Positions 43,350 to 55,100 of a DNA stretch of 64,000 bases are shown in pieces (within the stretch, counting starts at the first letter, position 1; each line of letters starts with the position of its first letter). The notes beneath the pieces are model-generated. The model was not told the DNA's origin. It worked only from the letters and a program-made list of their open reading frames with translations, and did not search any database. The stretch is from Paenibacillus sp. FSL R7-0273 (GTDB lineage: Bacteria; Bacillota; Bacilli; Paenibacillales; Paenibacillaceae). A program made the position numbers and the translations under genes. The stretch lies in assembly GCF_000758625.1 (NCBI RefSeq), contig NZ_CP009283.1, positions 1,375,501 to 1,439,500 of the forward strand, read 5' to 3'.

Positions 43350-43697
43350 CTTGCATCGGCAATGATGAGGACGAAGTTTTAAGGGCTCTTTTGCTCAGAG
43401 AGTGTGAGGATTTGCTGCAACCTCCACCGAAACCCCTTATATACGAGCTCACCTCGGAGCTGTTTTCCTGAAAGGTCCATCAGTAAGAGCGGTGGAATTA
43501 TTAGGGGGAATCGTTTGGTCCGCGTTACGGACTTCAGGTTACAAAGATTTGGGCCCTGCCTACATCGATGGATTTTTGTTACCTGATAAGGCGTTGCATC
43601 GTGAGATGTAATGCAAACATGGGTGGTACCACGGAAGATCAACCTTTCGTCCCTCACGCGCTTTACTTTGGCGCGTGGGAGGCGGAAGGTTTTTTTG
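43350..43697 (+). promoter_or_regulatory. T-box riboswitch, leucine-specific, controlling ilvBNC-leuA
   Basis: Stem I landmarks are present: AGAGAG near 43397, GCTGCAACC, and the specifier loop reading GAG-CTC-ACCTCGGAGC, so the specifier is CTC (43448-43450), a leucine codon. The T-box core GGTGGTACCACGG lies near 43622-43634. The terminator AACCTTTCG...CACGCGC / GCGCGTG...CGGAAGGTT with a T-run ends at 43696. Uncharged tRNA-Leu would stabilise the antiterminator and switch the operon on. Confidence 0.93.
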
Positions 43698-43775
43698 ATT
43701 TAAACCCCTATTGCTGGATAAAAGACGGTCCGTCATTTGCATAATGAATGTTAACTATCGAAGGGAGGAATACTG

Positions 43776-45524
43776 ATGAGCGCGCAAACACCGGAAGTGC
43801 GGTCTACAGAAGAGTTACGAGAGAAATGGAAAAATCCTGAGGTGATATCAGGTTCTGAAATCCTGCTGCGCAGTCTGGTTCTGGAAGGTGTAGACACGGT
43901 ATTCGGCTATCCGGGCGGAGCGGTATTGTACATTTACGATGCCCTGCACGGATTCGATGATTTCAAGCATATCCTGACCCGCCACGAGCAGGGTGCAATT
44001 CATGCGGCTGACGGTTATGCGAGAGCAAGCGGGAAGCCGGGCGTATGTATCGCCACCTCCGGTCCCGGAGCAACAAATCTTGTTACCGGCATTGCAACGG
44101 CGTTCATGGATTCAGTTCCGCTTGTAGTCATTACGGGAAATGTCTTCTCCAGCCTGATTGGAACAGACGCCTTCCAGGAAGCGGATATTACAGGAATCAC
44201 AATGCCGATCACGAAGCACAGCTATCTGGTACGGGATGTTGAAGACCTGCCGCGGATTATCCACGAAGCATTCCATATTGCAAATACCGGACGCAAGGGC
44301 CCGGTGCTGATCGATATTCCGAAGGATGTATCGGCAGCAAAGACACTGTTCACACCGGTGCAGAACCAGGGAGTGAATCTCCGCGGCTACAACCCGCGTA
44401 CGGTTCCGAACAAGCTGCAGCTGGATAAGCTGATCCGGGCAATCTCGGCGGCGGAACGTCCGATTATTATTGCGGGCGGCGGCGTTATCTACTCCGGAGC
44501 GCACGAAGCGATGACCGAGTTTGTTAAACGGACAGAAATCCCGATTACAACAACTCTGCTGGGACTCGGCTGCTTCCCGAGTGCGGATGAGCTCTGGATG
44601 GGAATGCCTGGTATGCATGGTACCTACACAGCTAATAATGCCATACAGCAGTGCGATTTGCTGATTAACATCGGCGCACGGTTTGATGACCGTGTAACCG
44701 GCAAGCTGGACGGCTTTGCACCGAAGGCGAAGATTGTCCACATTGACATCGACCCGGCAGAAATCGGCAAGAACGTCACTCCGGATATTCCGATCGTCGG
44801 TGATGTGAAGACGGTGCTGGAGATGCTGATTCCGGATCTGACCCGTGCAGCCAATGCGGATGCCTGGAGAACACAGATTGCCCAGTGGAAGCTGGAAAAA
44901 CCGCTCCGCTATAACGATTCGGATACAGAGCTTAAGCCGCAGTGGGTCATTGAAATGATCAATGAGACTACCAAAGGCGAAGCCATTGTAACTACTGACG
45001 TTGGCCAGCATCAGATGTGGGCTGCACAGTACTATAAATTTAACCACCCGCGCTCATGGATTACTTCCGGAGGACTTGGAACAATGGGCTTCGGATTCCC
45101 GTCAGCGATCGGCGCACAAATGGCTCAGCCTGAGCGGCTGGTAGTTTCCATTAACGGGGACGGCGGTATGCAGATGTGCTCCCAGGAGCTGGCTATCTGT
45201 GCAATCAATAATATCCCGGTCAAAATCGTAGTCATCAACAATCAGGTTCTGGGTATGGTGCGGCAGTGGCAGAATCTCATTTATGAGAAGCGCTACAGCT
45301 ACACAGACCTCGCAGGCAGCCCGGATTTCGTAAAACTGGCTGAAGCCTACGGCGTAAAAGGACTGCGGGCAACGAACAAAGAAGAAGCAGGCGCAGCGTG
45401 GAAGGAAGCACTGGAAACGCCGGGACCCGTTCTGGTAGAATTCGTTGTTCCCAAGGACGAGAATGTTTACCCGATGGTAACTCAAGGGTCAACCATTGAT
45501 CAAATGCTTATGGGGGATGAATGA
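43776..45524 (+). CDS. ilvB: Acetolactate synthase, large (catalytic) subunit
   Basis: A 582-residue thiamine-diphosphate enzyme condensing pyruvate with pyruvate or 2-oxobutyrate, first common step to Val, Leu and Ile. Catalytic Glu is in TRHEQGAIHAADGYARA; the ThDP motif runs from GDGGMQMC to INNQ. FAD-binding middle domain present. The preceding leucine T-box and adjacent ilvN exclude the catabolic AlsS form. GGGAGG lies before the ATG. Confidence 0.97.
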   Translation: MSAQTPEVRSTEELREKWKNPEVISGSEILLRSLVLEGVDTVFGYPGGAVLYIYDALHGFDDFKHILTRHEQGAIHAADGYARASGKPGVCIATSGPGATNLVTGIATAFMDSVPLVVITGNVFSSLIGTDAFQEADITGITMPITKHSYLVRDVEDLPRIIHEAFHIANTGRKGPVLIDIPKDVSAAKTLFTPVQNQGVNLRGYNPRTVPNKLQLDKLIRAISAAERPIIIAGGGVIYSGAHEAMTEFVKRTEIPITTTLLGLGCFPSADELWMGMPGMHGTYTANNAIQQCDLLINIGARFDDRVTGKLDGFAPKAKIVHIDIDPAEIGKNVTPDIPIVGDVKTVLEMLIPDLTRAANADAWRTQIAQWKLEKPLRYNDSDTELKPQWVIEMINETTKGEAIVTTDVGQHQMWAAQYYKFNHPRSWITSGGLGTMGFGFPSAIGAQMAQPERLVVSINGDGGMQMCSQELAICAINNIPVKIVVINNQVLGMVRQWQNLIYEKRYSYTDLAGSPDFVKLAEAYGVKGLRATNKEEAGAAWKEALETPGPVLVEFVVPKDENVYPMVTQGSTIDQMLMGDE

Positions 45525-46009
45525 CAGTGATGAAACACACGATTTCTGTGCTTGTGAATGACCAGCCGGGTGTACTGCAGCGGGTATCAGGCTTGTTCGG
45601 CCGCCGCGGCTTTAATATTGAGAGTATTACGGTCGGGCAGTCCGAGGAAATCGGGCTGTCCCGGATGGTCATCGTTACACTCGGTGACCAGCATACGCTG
45701 GAGCAGATTGAGAAGCAGCTTTACAAGCTGATTGATGTCATCAAGGTTGTAGATCTCGGGTCCAAGCCAATGGTTGCTCGTGAGCTGGCTCTGATCAAGG
45801 TAAAGGCCGAACCGGCCGAGCGTCCGGAGATTATGGGTGTTGTTGAGACCTTCCGTGCTTCCGTAGTTGACATCGGTACGAACAGCCTGTTGGTCCAGGT
45901 GGTAGGAGATACCCAGAAAATCGATGCGATGATCGAGCTGCTGAAGCCATACGGCATCAAGGAGCTGTCCCGCACCGGAGTTACCGCAATGATCCGTGGT
46001 AATGCTTAA
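45521..46009 (+). CDS. ilvN: Acetolactate synthase, small (regulatory) subunit
   Basis: 162 residues with an N-terminal ACT domain (ISVLVNDQPGVLQRVSGLFG) and the ALS_ss_C domain behind it; it confers valine feedback inhibition on IlvB. The ATG overlaps the ilvB stop (ATGA), so the two subunits are translated in step. Confidence 0.96.
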   Translation: MTVMKHTISVLVNDQPGVLQRVSGLFGRRGFNIESITVGQSEEIGLSRMVIVTLGDQHTLEQIEKQLYKLIDVIKVVDLGSKPMVARELALIKVKAEPAERPEIMGVVETFRASVVDIGTNSLLVQVVGDTQKIDAMIELLKPYGIKELSRTGVTAMIRGNA

Positions 46010-46084
46010 TCGGTATAATTTACAGCTTTAACGGATTGCTGCTGGTGTGCATTAATTTGATAATATTATAATGAACCGCCCGCG

Positions 46085-46160
46085 AAAGAGCGGGGACTTG
46101 AGGAGCAGCACGGAGCTGCAGAACAGCCGGCCTCAGGTGCTCTTGAAGTACCCGCTCTTT
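46085..46160 (+). promoter_or_regulatory. Long imperfect hairpin between ilvN and ilvC
   Basis: AAAGAGCGGG (46085-46094) pairs with CCCGCTCTTT (46151-46160), and inside it CTTGAGGAGCA (46097-46107) pairs with TGCTCTTGAAG (46138-46148) with one mismatch and one wobble. There is no T-run. It could be an RNA processing or stability element. Confidence 0.65.
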
Positions 46161-46179
46161 ACGATGGGTCCCAAATTAA

Positions 46180-47187
<1,008 letters not shown>

Positions 47188-47226
47188 GCTCATATACTTA
47201 AATTAGCCATACCCAATAGTGTGAAG

Positions 47227-47269
47227 CTCAGATGCGGCCGTGATTTTGCGAGCCGCATTTGAGGGTTTT
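47227..47269 (+). terminator. Hairpin between ilvC and leuA (partial terminator)
   Basis: CTCAGATGCGGC pairs with GCCGCATTTGAG (one mismatch), loop 13, followed by GGTTTTAG. The short T stretch suggests partial termination or RNA processing, reducing leuA relative to ilvC. Confidence 0.5.
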
Positions 47270-47295
47270 AGCACAATTTTCAGGAGGTGCTCAGC

Positions 47296-48837
47296 TTGCG
47301 GAAAATCTATGTGTTCGACACGACGCTGCGTGACGGAGAGCAGTCGCCGGGTGTGAACCTGAATACGCGTGAGAAGGTGGAAATCGCCTACCAGCTTGAA
47401 AAGCTTGGAATTGACCGGATGGAGGCGGGGTTTCCCGCAGCATCACCTGGTGATCTGGCTGCGGTGAACGCTGTGGCCAGGGCGGTGAAGAATGTTACCG
47501 TAATCGGGCTTTCCCGTTCCAGAGAAACGGATATTGATGCAGTCAGAGAAGCGCTGCAGGGTGCACAGGACCCATGCATCCATATTTTCCTCGCGACTTC
47601 GCCGATTCACCGGCAGCATAAGCTGCGCATGGAAAAGGCTCAGGTCCTTGAAACGGCACAATCCGCAATCCGGTACGCAAAGAAGTATTTTTCCAAGCTG
47701 GAGTTTTCTTTGGAGGATGCGGGCCGTACAGAGCGTGATTTCATGGCCGAGATGGTGGCTATGGCGATCCGTGAAGGGGCAAATGTAGTCAATATTCCCG
47801 ACACCGTCGGTTATTTGAACCCTGCAGAATATGGAGCGATCTTCAAGTTCCTGAAGGATACTGTGCCTGATATTGAAAAGGTTCAGCTGAGCGCCCACTG
47901 TCATAATGACCTGGGAATGGCGACAGCGAATACGCTGGCCGCAATCCAGAATGGTGCCGACCAGATTGAAGGCACGATCAACGGAATCGGGGAACGTGCC
48001 GGCAATACTGCTATTGAAGAAGTAGCTTTGGCGTTGGAAACGCGCAGCGAATTTTTCGGAGCCAAAACCTCACTGGTGCTGTCCGAAATTTCCCGCACGA
48101 GCCGCCTGGTAAGCAAGCTTACGGGGATGGTTGTGCCGGGCAATAAGGCTATTGTCGGAGCCAATGCCTTTGCGCATGAATCCGGTATTCACCAGGACGG
48201 CATGCTGAAGGAGAAGACCACCTACGAAATCATGACGCCGGAGACGATCGGCCTCAAGGAAAGCAAGCTGGTCCTCGGCAAGCACTCCGGACGCCATGCC
48301 TTCCGTGATAAGCTCAGTGATCTTGGATATGATGTCTCTGAGGAAGAGCTCAACGCCGCTTTTGCCAAGTTTAAGGATTTGGCTGACAAGAAAAAGGAAG
48401 TTTCGGATGAGGATATCCTCGCTCTTCTGGAAGAAAAGCTGATTGACACTCCGGAAACCTTCAGTCTGCAGACGATCTATGTTACGTATGGCAATGAGGC
48501 TACACCAACAGCAAAGGTTATCATTAACGGACAGGAGCCGGAGCCAATCGTCGCGGTTGCTGAAGGCAATGGTTCAGTCGATGCCATCTACAACGCCATT
48601 GACCAGGCAACTGGCGAAGAAGCTACGCTGGGCGACTATTCCATTAAGGCAGTAAGCAGAGGCAAGGACGCGCAAGGCGAGGTACATGTTGTACTGTCGC
48701 AGGGTGAAATTGCTGCCCAGGGCCGCGGATTAAGCACTGATATTCTGGAAGCGAGTGCCAGGGCCTATCTGGATGCGCTGAACAAGCTGATCGAGAAACG
48801 GAAAACACTTGATCCGGCCAATCAGGCCAGCCATTGA
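47296..48837 (+). CDS. leuA: 2-isopropylmalate synthase
   Basis: About 513 residues; condenses acetyl-CoA with 2-oxoisovalerate, first leucine-specific step. DTTLRDGEQSPGVNL at the start, metal-binding HCHND (LSAHCHNDLGMATANT), and a C-terminal LeuA allosteric domain for leucine feedback. TTG at 47296 is the likely start (AGGAGG eight bases upstream); the GTG at 47287 overlaps that site. Confidence 0.96.
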   Translation: MRKIYVFDTTLRDGEQSPGVNLNTREKVEIAYQLEKLGIDRMEAGFPAASPGDLAAVNAVARAVKNVTVIGLSRSRETDIDAVREALQGAQDPCIHIFLATSPIHRQHKLRMEKAQVLETAQSAIRYAKKYFSKLEFSLEDAGRTERDFMAEMVAMAIREGANVVNIPDTVGYLNPAEYGAIFKFLKDTVPDIEKVQLSAHCHNDLGMATANTLAAIQNGADQIEGTINGIGERAGNTAIEEVALALETRSEFFGAKTSLVLSEISRTSRLVSKLTGMVVPGNKAIVGANAFAHESGIHQDGMLKEKTTYEIMTPETIGLKESKLVLGKHSGRHAFRDKLSDLGYDVSEEELNAAFAKFKDLADKKKEVSDEDILALLEEKLIDTPETFSLQTIYVTYGNEATPTAKVIINGQEPEPIVAVAEGNGSVDAIYNAIDQATGEEATLGDYSIKAVSRGKDAQGEVHVVLSQGEIAAQGRGLSTDILEASARAYLDALNKLIEKRKTLDPANQASH

Positions 48838-48876
48838 TACTTATATAGTAGAATTACATTAAGGAAACAACGATTT

Positions 48877-48923
48877 AAGCCATTCTGACGGCAGAAATAC
48901 TCTGCTGGCAGGATGGCTTTTTT
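48877..48923 (+). terminator. Terminator of the ilv-leuA operon
   Basis: AAGCCATTCTGACGGCAG pairs with CTGCTGGCAGGATGGCTT (two mismatches), followed by six T residues. The remaining gap to 49139 shows no gene. Confidence 0.88.
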
Positions 48924-49139
48924 GTTTTTCCTGAGCGGAATGATTTTCGTTAGCAGTTTATCAGTAATTTGTCAGTGAAATTAGTTACAATGGTTCTTGT
49001 TATTATAAGCCTTTGTACACATGCTTCTATAATTCAGCTTTGTTTTATAGGAAAAATGTAGGAGTTTGGAGCACGGAATACATAATGTTACTGGAGATGT
49101 TATGTGTAAACTATTCATACCAAGGGAGAGGGAACGTTC

Positions 49140-52100
49140 TTGAGATTAATTAAAAAGAAAACATGGGCTGTCTGGCTCGGATTGGCAATCCTTATAACAA
49201 CATTCGCAATTGCAGTAGGCTTCTTCACAAACGTTAACGCGGATGCAGTCGACGGCAACATTACTGAGGATATTGTTAAGACCGTAAGTCTGTCCGTGTA
49301 CGAAAACGGCACACAGGTTACCAGCAGCGTGTATAAGTTCGATTCCATTTACAGGTTCAATCTGACCTATGAGCTTCCTGATGATACATATAAAGAAGGG
49401 GCTAAATACACCTATATACTTCCAGCGAAGCTGGCGATTGAGCAGGCATACACAGGTAAGCTGATTAACAGCGAGTTCCCTGACGGTATGGGGACTTATG
49501 CTGTAGGCACTGACAATAAAGTGGTACTCACATTTAATAAGAACATTGAAGGGCTGTTTGATATAAAAGGGAACCTTTGGGTGGAATCCAAGCTGAGTAA
49601 AACGAATGTTACCGGCAGCACCACTCAGCAGCTTCTTTTCCCGATAGCGGGCAATGCAAGCAATTCCATTACTATTAATATCCAGCCTAATAACGGAGCA
49701 GCTATCAAAAAAGGCGGAGTACCTAAGCCGCAAAAGTACAATGCCACCAGTATTGAATGGACAGTTGATGTAAATAGGCTTTTGAATAAGGTGGATAATG
49801 CCTCGGTAACGGATAGCTTCCCGGCAGGCCTGAATCTGGATACGGTCTCTATTGCCGTATACGGGCTTACAGTCGATGTTCAGGGGGGCGTGACGCAGGG
49901 TGGACAGATCAGTCCGGCAGAGTACGATACTTCAGCCAGTACAGGAAGTAAACTGGATCTGAAATTTAACAATTCTATAAATGAGGCCTACCGGCTCAAA
50001 TTCTCTACCAAAATAACAGATACAGGTAAGACCAGTTACACGAACACAGCTTCGTTAAACGGCAACGGAACAAGCTGGAATGCAACCTCTTCAGCTGTTG
50101 CGGTCAGTTACGGGAAGCCTCTGGAGAAGTCTACAGGCGGTTTTAATTCGGCGACAGAGGAAATAAACTGGACGATCAAATTTAACTATGATGAAAGAGC
50201 AATACCTGCAGCTCAAGCAGTGCTGACGGACCGCTTTAATATCAGCCAGGATTATGTTGCCGGCTCAATGGTCATTACCAGGATGAAGCTGGATGTGAAC
50301 GGGGCAGCTACAACGGATGGAACGCTGACTGCAGGTGTGGATTATACATTAACAGATCTGCCTGACGATACGACGGTCACTCCTGCTACAGCAGGTTTTA
50401 AGATTCAGTTCAATAATGATGTCCAATCGGCATACCGGATTGAGTACAAGACTAAGGTAGCGGGGCGGGTATACGCCGGGGAGGATATTGTAAATAAAGT
50501 AACCTACAATGGCTCAACTGTTCCAGCGACTGCTAAGACAACCCAACGTATCTTAAACAAGCTGGATGTAGATAAAAACTCAACGCCTGCGAATGATGTA
50601 GATTATCTGAATAAAACGGTGAAGTGGAAAATTAACATTAACGAAGATAAAAGAGACATGACAAACCTCGTGCTGACCGATAAGTTTGATAATGCAGGCC
50701 TGCAGCTGCTTGGCAGACCGGAGATTACTCTCCTGACGGATTCATCGGTTAAGCTGGTTGAGGGTACTGATTACGTGTTTGCCGCTCTTCCGGTTAGTGA
50801 TTTCAGTACAAATTCCGGCTTCGAAATTACTTTTAAAAAGAAGATTTCCCAGGCTTACAGAATTACTTACACCACTAATTTTGATTATTATAAGTTAAAA
50901 AGCGGTGTATCCGCCTTTTCAAATACGGCCTCGATTGACTGGCTTGAAAAGGCTAAAGATACACCAGAACAGACATCCAGGAAAACATTCGATCCCGACA
51001 ATAAAGTTAAAAACAACGGATTCAAGTCAGGTGCATACGATGTAGCCAGCAAAAAAATTACCTGGACGGTTGGCGCGAACTATAACAAAAGAGTACTGGC
51101 TGCAGGTGCAGAGCTGGTTGACACGATTCCGGCCGGACAGGTTGCAGACGAAAACAGCGTAGTTGTAAATAAACTGGATTATAATGCTGCCGGTACTCCT
51201 TATGCCTTAACTCCTGCGTTGGTTAATAAGACGGATTATACAGTTGCTGTGGATGACGGGAAGCTGCGCGTTAAATTTAAAAATGCTGTGGATTATGCCT
51301 TTTATGTGGTCTTCAAAACAGAATTTGCGGCAGGAGATGTCAATGCATCGAGCGTTACCAATACTGCTGTTTTGAACAATGCGGCAGGAGAAGGCGTTTC
51401 AAAAACCTTGCAGGGTACTGCAACTGTTACGAATGGCGGACAATATGTAACAAAAACCGGAGCAGTCGATTCCACAGACCAAACCATTATGAACTGGTCA
51501 TTGACCATTAATGCCAACCAGTCTGTAGTGCTTAATGCACAGGTTATTGATACGCCAAGTACGAATCAGGTGCTGCTGCCGGCGAGCTTCCAGGTATTTG
51601 AGACAAATATCAACTCCGGCGGAACAGTAACTGCAACGAACACAAAGCTGGTCAAAGATACAGATTATACACTCGAGTTCAGTACGGACTCAAGCGGTAA
51701 GGATATTTTCAAGCTTGCCTTTAAAAATACGATATCTAAACCTTACATTCTTAAATATCAGTCTGTTATTACAGCGGTTGATAATGTGACGGTAACCAAT
51801 GCTGCGTCTTTCAGCGGTATGGGTGCTTCCTCTATTAGCAAGCCCTTTAGTAACAGCTGGTCCATCAGAATCGTTGATACCGGAGGTACAGGCAGCGGGG
51901 TTACAGGCTCGCTCAAGGTACTCAAAACGAATGCTGACCAAACGTTGACGCTATCGGGTGCTGAATTCTCCCTGGGCCGCATTGTAGGCTCTGATCTGAA
52001 GGATACAAAGACGGCGGTCAGCAATTCCAGCGGCACCCTGGAGTTCACTGGTCTGCGCGCGGGCAAATATAAGCTAAAGGAAACCAAGGCGCCAGCCGGA

Positions 52101-55100
52101 TATGCAGTTGATGCCACAGAGCGTATTGTTACCATCAACTCGTCCACACCTGTTCAAATGACAGTGACCAATGACTTCAACGGCTCACTTAAAGTGACCA
52201 AGGTAGCGAAAGGAAATACGGCCACTAAGCTTGCAGGAGCAGAATTTGAGCTGTACAACTCTGCTAACCAATTAGCCGGATCAGGAACCACTGATGTAAG
52301 CGGTGAAGTGCTGTTCAGTAAATTGATGGGCGGAAACTACACTCTAAAAGAAACGAAGGCACCCGCGGGTTATGTCATAACAGCCACTAGCACTGCGGTA
52401 ACTATTGACCCCGCACAACAAAAAACATTGACGATAACCAATGATAAAATTGTATTAGGCTCACTGAAAATCACCAAGGTCGATCAGGCGGAACCTTCGA
52501 AGGTGCTGGCAGGAGCAGAATTCAAGCTGTATGATGCGGACAAGGCTGAGGTAGGTACAGCAACTACTGATGTGAATGGAGTTGCTGAATTTAAAGACCT
52601 GAAGCTGGGGACCTACACATTCAAGGAAACAAAGGCTCCGGCCGGATATGTACTGAATACTGCTGAAGTCAGTGTCAGTATTACATCGGCAACACCAAAC
52701 CTGCAGCAGTTCACTAACAAAGAAATCCTGGGCAGTATCAAGCTGACCAAGGTTGATCAGGATGATACAAGCAAGAAGCTGGCAGGAGCAGAGTTCAAGC
52801 TGTATAATTCCAGCAAAGCTCTGGTGGCAACAAAAACAACGGATGCAGCAGGAGTCGTTGTTTTCACGGATTTGAAGCCCGGAACCTATACCTTTAATGA
52901 ATCAAAGGCACCGGATGGATATGTACTGGATACAAAGGAGCAAACGGCCGATATTACTTTGGCCATTCCCGACGTGCAGCAGCAGATTACAAATAAAGGA
53001 ATGCTGGGCTCCATCAAGCTGACCAAGGTTGACCAGGATGACCCGGCAAAAGTACTGGCAGGGGCAGAGTTCAAGCTGTATGATGCGGGAAAGACTCTGG
53101 TGGCAACCCAAATAACAGATGCAACAGGAGTTGTTGAATTCACGGGCTTGAAGCTAGGTACGTATACCTTTAATGAGACTAAGGCTCCGGCCGGATACGT
53201 ACTGAATTCAGCTGAACGCAGTGCCACTCTTACTTCAGCTCAGCCGGATGCAGCGCAGCAGATCACGAACAAAGAAATCCTCGGCTCCCTGAAGCTGACC
53301 AAGGTCGATCAGGATGATGCAAGCAAGAAGCTGGCAGGAGCAGAGTTCAAGCTCTATGATGCGAGCAAGGCTTTGGTAGCAACCAAATCTACAGACGCTA
53401 CTGGAGTTGTTGAATTCAAGGATCTGAAGATCGGCTCTTACACTTATAAGGAAACGGTCGCACCAGTAGGCTACTTGCTGAATAGTACTGAACGCACTGT
53501 TAACATTACTGCGACTGTATCAGATGTAACACAGCAGATTACTAACAAAGAAATTCTCGGCTCACTCAAGCTGACAAAAGTTGATGAGGACCTTGCAACG
53601 AAGAAGCTGACGGGAGCAGAGTTCGAATTGTATGATGCCAGCAACAAGCTGGTTGCAACAGAGACTAGTGATGCTAACGGCGTTGTAGAATTCAAGGAAC
53701 TAAAAGTCGGTTCATATACCTTTAAAGAAACGGCAGCTCCGGCTGGATATGTCCTGAATAGTACGGTACACAGTGTTAGCCTTACTTTGGCCACACCAAA
53801 CGTGCAGCAGGAGATCACCAACAAAGAAATCCTGGGCTCCCTGAAGCTGATTAAGGTCGATCAGGATGATGCAAGCAAGAAGCTTGCAGGAGCAGAGTTC
53901 AAGCTCTATGATGCGAGCAAGGCTTTGGTAGCAACCAAATCTACAGATGCTTCAGGAGTGGTTGAATTTAAGGATCTGAAGATCGGCTCTTACACTTATA
54001 AGGAAACGGTCGCACCAGTAGGCTACGTGCTGAATAGTACTGAACGCACTGTTAACATTACTGCGACTGTATCAGATGTAACACAGCAGATTACTAACAA
54101 AGAAATCCTGGGTTCACTGAAACTGACGAAGGTTGATGAGGACCTTGTAACGAAGAAGCTGGCGGGAGCAGAGTTCGAATTGTATGATGCCAGCAACAAG
54201 CTGGTCACAACAGAGACTAGTGATGCTAACGGCGTTGTGGAATTCAAGGAGCTGAAAGTCGGTTCATATACCTTTAAAGAAACGGCGGCTCCGGTTGGTT
54301 ACGTCCTGAATGATACAGTACGAACCGTTAACGTTACTCTAGCAACACCGAATGTACAGCAGCAGATCACCAACAAGGAAATCCTGGGCTCACTGAAGCT
54401 GACTAAAGTTGACCAGGATGAAACAACGAAGAAGCTGGCAGGAGCGGAGTTCAAGCTCTACGATGCCAGCGACAAGTTGGTAGCTACAGACATCAGCGAT
54501 GCGAACGGCGTCGTTGAATTCAAGAATCTCAAAATCGGAGCATATACCTTCAAGGAAACGGCAGCTCCGGTTGGATATGTCCTGAATAGTACGGTACGCA
54601 GCGTTAGCCTTACTTTGGCCACACGTAACGTGCAGCAGGAGATCACCAACAAAGAAATCCTGGGTTCACTGAAGCTGACAAAGGTGGATCAGGATAATAC
54701 CGCGAAGAAGCTGGCAGGAGCAGAGTTCAAGTTGTACGATGCCAGCGACAAGCTGGTAGCTACAGACATCAGTGACGCGAACGGTATTGTTGAGTTCAAG
54801 AATCTGAAGCTTGGAGCCTACACTTTCAAGGAGACGGTAGCGCCAACCGACTATGTGCTGAATAGCACGGAGCGTGATGCTAGTCTTACAATTGCCGTTC
54901 CGGATGTGCAGCAGCAGATCACCAACAAAGAGATCCTGGGTTCACTGAAACTGACTAAGGTTGATCAGGATAATGCCGCGAAGAAGCTGGCAGGAGCAGA
55001 GTTCAAGTTGTATGATGCGAGCAAGGCTTTGGTAGCAACCAACTCTACAGACGCTACTGGAGTTGTTGAATTCAAGGATCTGAAGATCGGCTCTTACACT

